A DNA stretch of 5,976 nt from Fidelibacterota bacterium (lineage in GTDB: Bacteria > Fidelibacterota > Fidelibacteria > Fidelibacterales > Fidelibacteraceae), in the NCBI GenBank assembly GCA_023134755.1, contig JAGLUM010000262.1, forward strand, positions 1 through 5,976, in the 5' to 3' direction. Position numbers and translations under genes: made by a program. The notes under the pieces were generated by a model, which saw only the letters and a program-made list of their open reading frames with translations, was not told the DNA's origin and searched no databases. The number at the start of each line of letters is the position of its first letter. Positions within the stretch are counted from its first letter, which is position 1. Shown here piece by piece: positions 5,484 to 5,976 of this stretch.

Positions 5484-5976
5484 ATGAATATTGAATTAAA
5501 ATGGTATGTATTACGAGTGCGGCCGCGACATGAAAAAGCAGTCGCTGAACGTTTATCAGAAAAATATGAAATATATTTACCCTTGATCAAAGATCGCCGA
5601 AAATGGTCCGATCGGATGAAAACCGTTGAAATCCCCTTATTTTCAGGGTATTTATTTATTAAAACTACCGTAAAAATGAAATATTATATCCTGGAAGACC
5701 GCAGTGTTGGCAGTTTTGTGCAATTTGGAAATCGTCCTGCGATTATTCAGGAAAAAGAGATTTTTGTTATCCGGCAGATGTTGATGCAGCCCAAAACCCT
5801 GAAAGTAGAGAATGGATTCCTATTTTCAAAGGGCGAACGGATACAGATTACCCGGGGAGTATTTGCTGGTATTGAAGGTCAGGTAGTTAATATGAAGAAT
5901 AAACACCGTCTTTTTGTTGCTATCGAGCAACTTGGTAAAATCATATCTATTGAAATTGATACAGAATCTCTCGAAA
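5484..5976 (+). CDS. NusG-family specialised transcription antiterminator (UpxY/RfaH/LoaP-like), 3' end cut
   Basis: This is a predicted elongation factor that binds RNA polymerase through its NGN domain and promotes read-through of long operons, typically surface-polysaccharide or secondary-metabolite clusters. Not in the six-frame list given with the window because it has no stop before the edge; 164 codons are visible. Seen: WYVLRVRPRHEKAVAERL (7-24, start of the NGN domain), YLPLIKDRRKWSDR (31-44), PLFSGYLFIK (51-60) and a C-terminal KOW motif KGERIQITRGVFAGIEGQVV (116-135). The WSDR and 'P-L-F-x-G-Y-x-F' features and the total length of about 170 favour a paralog over housekeeping NusG. 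ATG 5484 is preceded by GAGGA (5467-5471), 12 nt away, which is rather far. A possible -10, TATACT (5435-5440), lies in the 78-bp gap. The gene probably ends a few codons beyond the window. Confidence 0.88.
   Translation, partial: MNIELKWYVLRVRPRHEKAVAERLSEKYEIYLPLIKDRRKWSDRMKTVEIPLFSGYLFIKTTVKMKYYILEDRSVGSFVQFGNRPAIIQEKEIFVIRQMLMQPKTLKVENGFLFSKGERIQITRGVFAGIEGQVVNMKNKHRLFVAIEQLGKIISIEIDTESLE

Overview
This is a low-GC window from a diderm bacterium. All six protein-coding genes lie on the plus strand. No tRNA, rRNA, CRISPR array, transposase or integrase is visible. The lineage cannot be fixed from sequence alone. A groES without an adjacent groEL, the style of the GroES protein, and an ATCCTGTA-type intergenic repeat would fit a spirochaete. 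An FCB-group or other low-GC diderm is not excluded, because the NusG paralog is of the UpxY/RfaH kind.

Region 1 (1-937) is the C-terminal half of a sodium:solute symporter (SSS family) whose start lies outside the window. A 165-bp AT-rich gap follows, with a small dyad but no clear terminator.

Region 2 (1103-3716) is a tight three-gene operon with a 15-bp gap and then an 8-bp overlap. It encodes a Gfo/Idh/MocA dehydrogenase (WbpB/WlbA type), a PLP sugar aminotransferase (WbpE/WlbC type) and a left-handed beta-helix N-acetyltransferase (WbpD/WlbB type). Together these should convert UDP-GlcNAc-uronate, via a 3-keto and then a 3-amino intermediate, to UDP-2,3-diacetamido-2,3-dideoxyglucuronate. 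That is a precursor for O-antigen or other surface glycan. The UDP-GlcNAc 6-dehydrogenase that makes the substrate, the optional 2-epimerase and the glycosyltransferases are not in the window.

Region 3 (3717-4229) is about 510 bp without a convincing gene. It is rich in secondary structure: an AT-rich 10-bp inverted repeat, a bulged GC-rich hairpin, a short ATCCTGTA-type tandem repeat, and a perfect 12-bp inverted repeat. It looks like a non-coding repeat element or a composite of remnants.

Region 4 (4230-5405) holds a stand-alone groES with its own Shine-Dalgarno and a likely intrinsic terminator. After it comes a short GHKL-ATPase-like protein of the COG2865 (AlbA_2/HATPase_c_4) regulator family, lacking the usual N-terminal AlbA_2 domain.

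Region 5 (5484-5976) is a NusG-family specialised antiterminator (UpxY/RfaH/LoaP-like), cut by the window end just past its KOW domain. Such paralogs commonly head long surface-polysaccharide operons, so a glycan locus may continue beyond the right edge. The window reads as the border of a surface-polysaccharide region, not as a clearly new system. The least explained parts are the structured intergenic stretch and the shortened COG2865 protein.
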